The position numbers were made by a program, and so were the translations under genes. A DNA stretch of 64,000 nt, taken from NCBI GenBank assembly GCA_021647985.1, contig JAKITQ010000001.1, forward strand, positions 1 to 64,000. The letters are read 5' to 3'. The notes under the pieces were generated by a model. The model saw only the letters and a program-made list of their open reading frames with translations. It had not been told where the DNA came from and searched no databases. Origin of the DNA: Flavobacteriaceae bacterium (GTDB lineage: Bacteria; Bacteroidota; Bacteroidia; Flavobacteriales; Flavobacteriaceae). Of the stretch, positions 63,336-64,000 are shown piece by piece; the stretch's first letter is position 1, and each line of letters opens with the position of its first letter.

Positions 63336-64000
63336 TTAACTTTTTACTTGGTTCTTTATTTGTATCAAATCTTTCATTACACTATAAAGTTCAATTTTAT
63401 TTTCGGCAAGTCCAAATGCATCGTGTAATTTTTTATAGATAAGATATAGTTTTTGATATGTTTTAACATTTTCAGGTATTGGCTGGTACACTTTATTTAA
63501 AATTTTGCAGCTTTTTTTCTGTAGATCATTGTATGGAATGTTTATTCCTTCGCTCAAATATGCGGCATGAGCGCCCATAAGTGCGGCACCCAAAGCAACT
63601 GTTTCATCTATCGCAGCGATTTTCATGGGTTTATTAATTATATCCGCATAGATTTGCATAAACAATGGGTTTTTATGAGAAATACCACCACAGTTTACCA
63701 CTTCGTTGATTACAACCCCTTGACGCTCCATGTCTTCAATAATTACTTTAGCACCAAAAGCAGTACTCTCCATCAATGCTCGATATATTTCAAAATTTTT
63801 TGTTTGTAGTGTTTGTCCAATAATAAGACCTGATAACATGGCATCAGTTAATATACATCTGTTACCATTGTTCCAATCTAAAGCAATAAGACCGCTTGCG
63901 CCGACTTTAATATTTTCAGCCTCTGAAGTTAGATTTTTATGTGTTCTAGTTTTTTTAAGGACTTCTTTGATAAACCAGTCTAGAATATCACCTACGGCAC
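63336..64000 (-). CDS. FGGY-family carbohydrate kinase, ribulokinase type (partial)
   Basis: The 3' part of a gene that runs off the window; the frame is open to base 64000 with no stop, so the ATG at 63839 is internal. Reading from 63998: VGDILDWFIKEV, then GASGLIALDWNNGNRC, ALMESTAFGAKVIIEDMERQGVVINEVVNCGGISHKNPLFMQIYADIINKP, ETVALGAALMGAHAA. This matches the C-terminal ATPase domain of AraB-type ribulokinases more closely than E. coli FucK. With FucI next to it, phosphorylation of L-fuculose is the likely role. The lactaldehyde-forming aldolase (FucA) is not in the window. Confidence 0.9.
   Translation of the reverse strand, partial: AVGDILDWFIKEVLKKTRTHKNLTSEAENIKVGASGLIALDWNNGNRCILTDAMLSGLIIGQTLQTKNFEIYRALMESTAFGAKVIIEDMERQGVVINEVVNCGGISHKNPLFMQIYADIINKPMKIAAIDETVALGAALMGAHAAYLSEGINIPYNDLQKKSCKILNKVYQPIPENVKTYQKLYLIYKKLHDAFGLAENKIELYSVMKDLIQIKNQVKS

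Noticed and set aside
63336-63839. A short complete kinase starting at ATG 63839
   Set aside because: The frame stays open to base 64000 with conserved FGGY-kinase sequence, so the gene is cut by the window edge, not short.

Overview
The window comes from an AT-rich (roughly one-third G+C by eye) member of the Bacteroidota, most likely a marine Flavobacteriaceae. The evidence is lipoprotein signals of the SSC/SCSK type, promoter elements of the TAnnTTTG class, a hisGDCBHA-F-IE gene order with a fused HisB and HisIE, and polysaccharide-degradation genes (GH92, GH2, FHS-type sugar permease). No rRNA, tRNA, CRISPR array, prophage or complete insertion sequence was recognised.

Layout. (1) 1-2890: a lipoprotein of unknown function, an Asp-box (BNR) repeat exported protein, and a patatin-like phospholipase. 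(2) 2909-11006: a complete histidine operon headed by a recognisable promoter, an 18-codon leader peptide with five His codons, a terminator and a possible antiterminator pairing, i.e. classical attenuation. A DinB-fold gene is embedded between hisA and hisF. (3) 11047-19467: housekeeping and small genes (thioesterase, HAD phosphatase, TypA/BipA, FKBP lipoprotein with a calcium-type acidic tail, cysteine desulfurase, Smr protein, two small membrane proteins, Pcm). (4) 19590-22138: a GMC oxidoreductase with its subunit-3-like TAT lipoprotein, bracketed by two copies of a 35-bp repeat. (5) 22238-34348: a same-strand cluster joining nickel-pincer cofactor biosynthesis (larE, larB, larC) to an alkaline phosphatase, a deoxyhypusine-synthase-like protein, a PfkB kinase-HAD phosphatase fusion, a ROK kinase lacking its zinc motif, a GmhA-like isomerase, a DUF3748 lipoprotein and a FucP-like permease. 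No larA is present. This is the most unusual region.

(6) 34482-55496: an accessory glycan-utilisation region with endonuclease/exonuclease/phosphatase-fold protein, acyl-CoA ligase, GH92 alpha-mannosidase, sialidase-like protein, GH2 enzyme, two Gfo/Idh/MocA oxidoreductases, DUF1349 protein, APC permease, alpha/beta hydrolase, and two large lipoproteins of the glycan-degradation type. It shows decay: a GH92 gene and a convergent lipoprotein gene have both lost their 3' ends at one junction near 51604-51610, the lipoprotein also has a premature stop, and a 47-codon relic lies between the two Gfo/Idh genes. No SusC/SusD pair is visible. (7) 55738-64000: an L-fucose catabolic region with aldehyde dehydrogenase, iron alcohol dehydrogenase, SLC5-type symporter, AGE-family epimerase, FucI and a ribulokinase-type FGGY kinase that runs off the window end.

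How the parts may work together (inference): extracellular and periplasmic glycosidases release mannose, galactose or fucose type sugars. The FucP-like and SLC5 carriers import them. FucI, the FGGY kinase, and the aldehyde and alcohol dehydrogenases convert fucose to lactaldehyde products. The Lar cofactor could serve a lactate or other hydroxy-acid racemase encoded elsewhere. The kinase/phosphatase/isomerase set beside lar resembles the first steps of ADP-heptose synthesis but may be a catabolic sugar-phosphate route.
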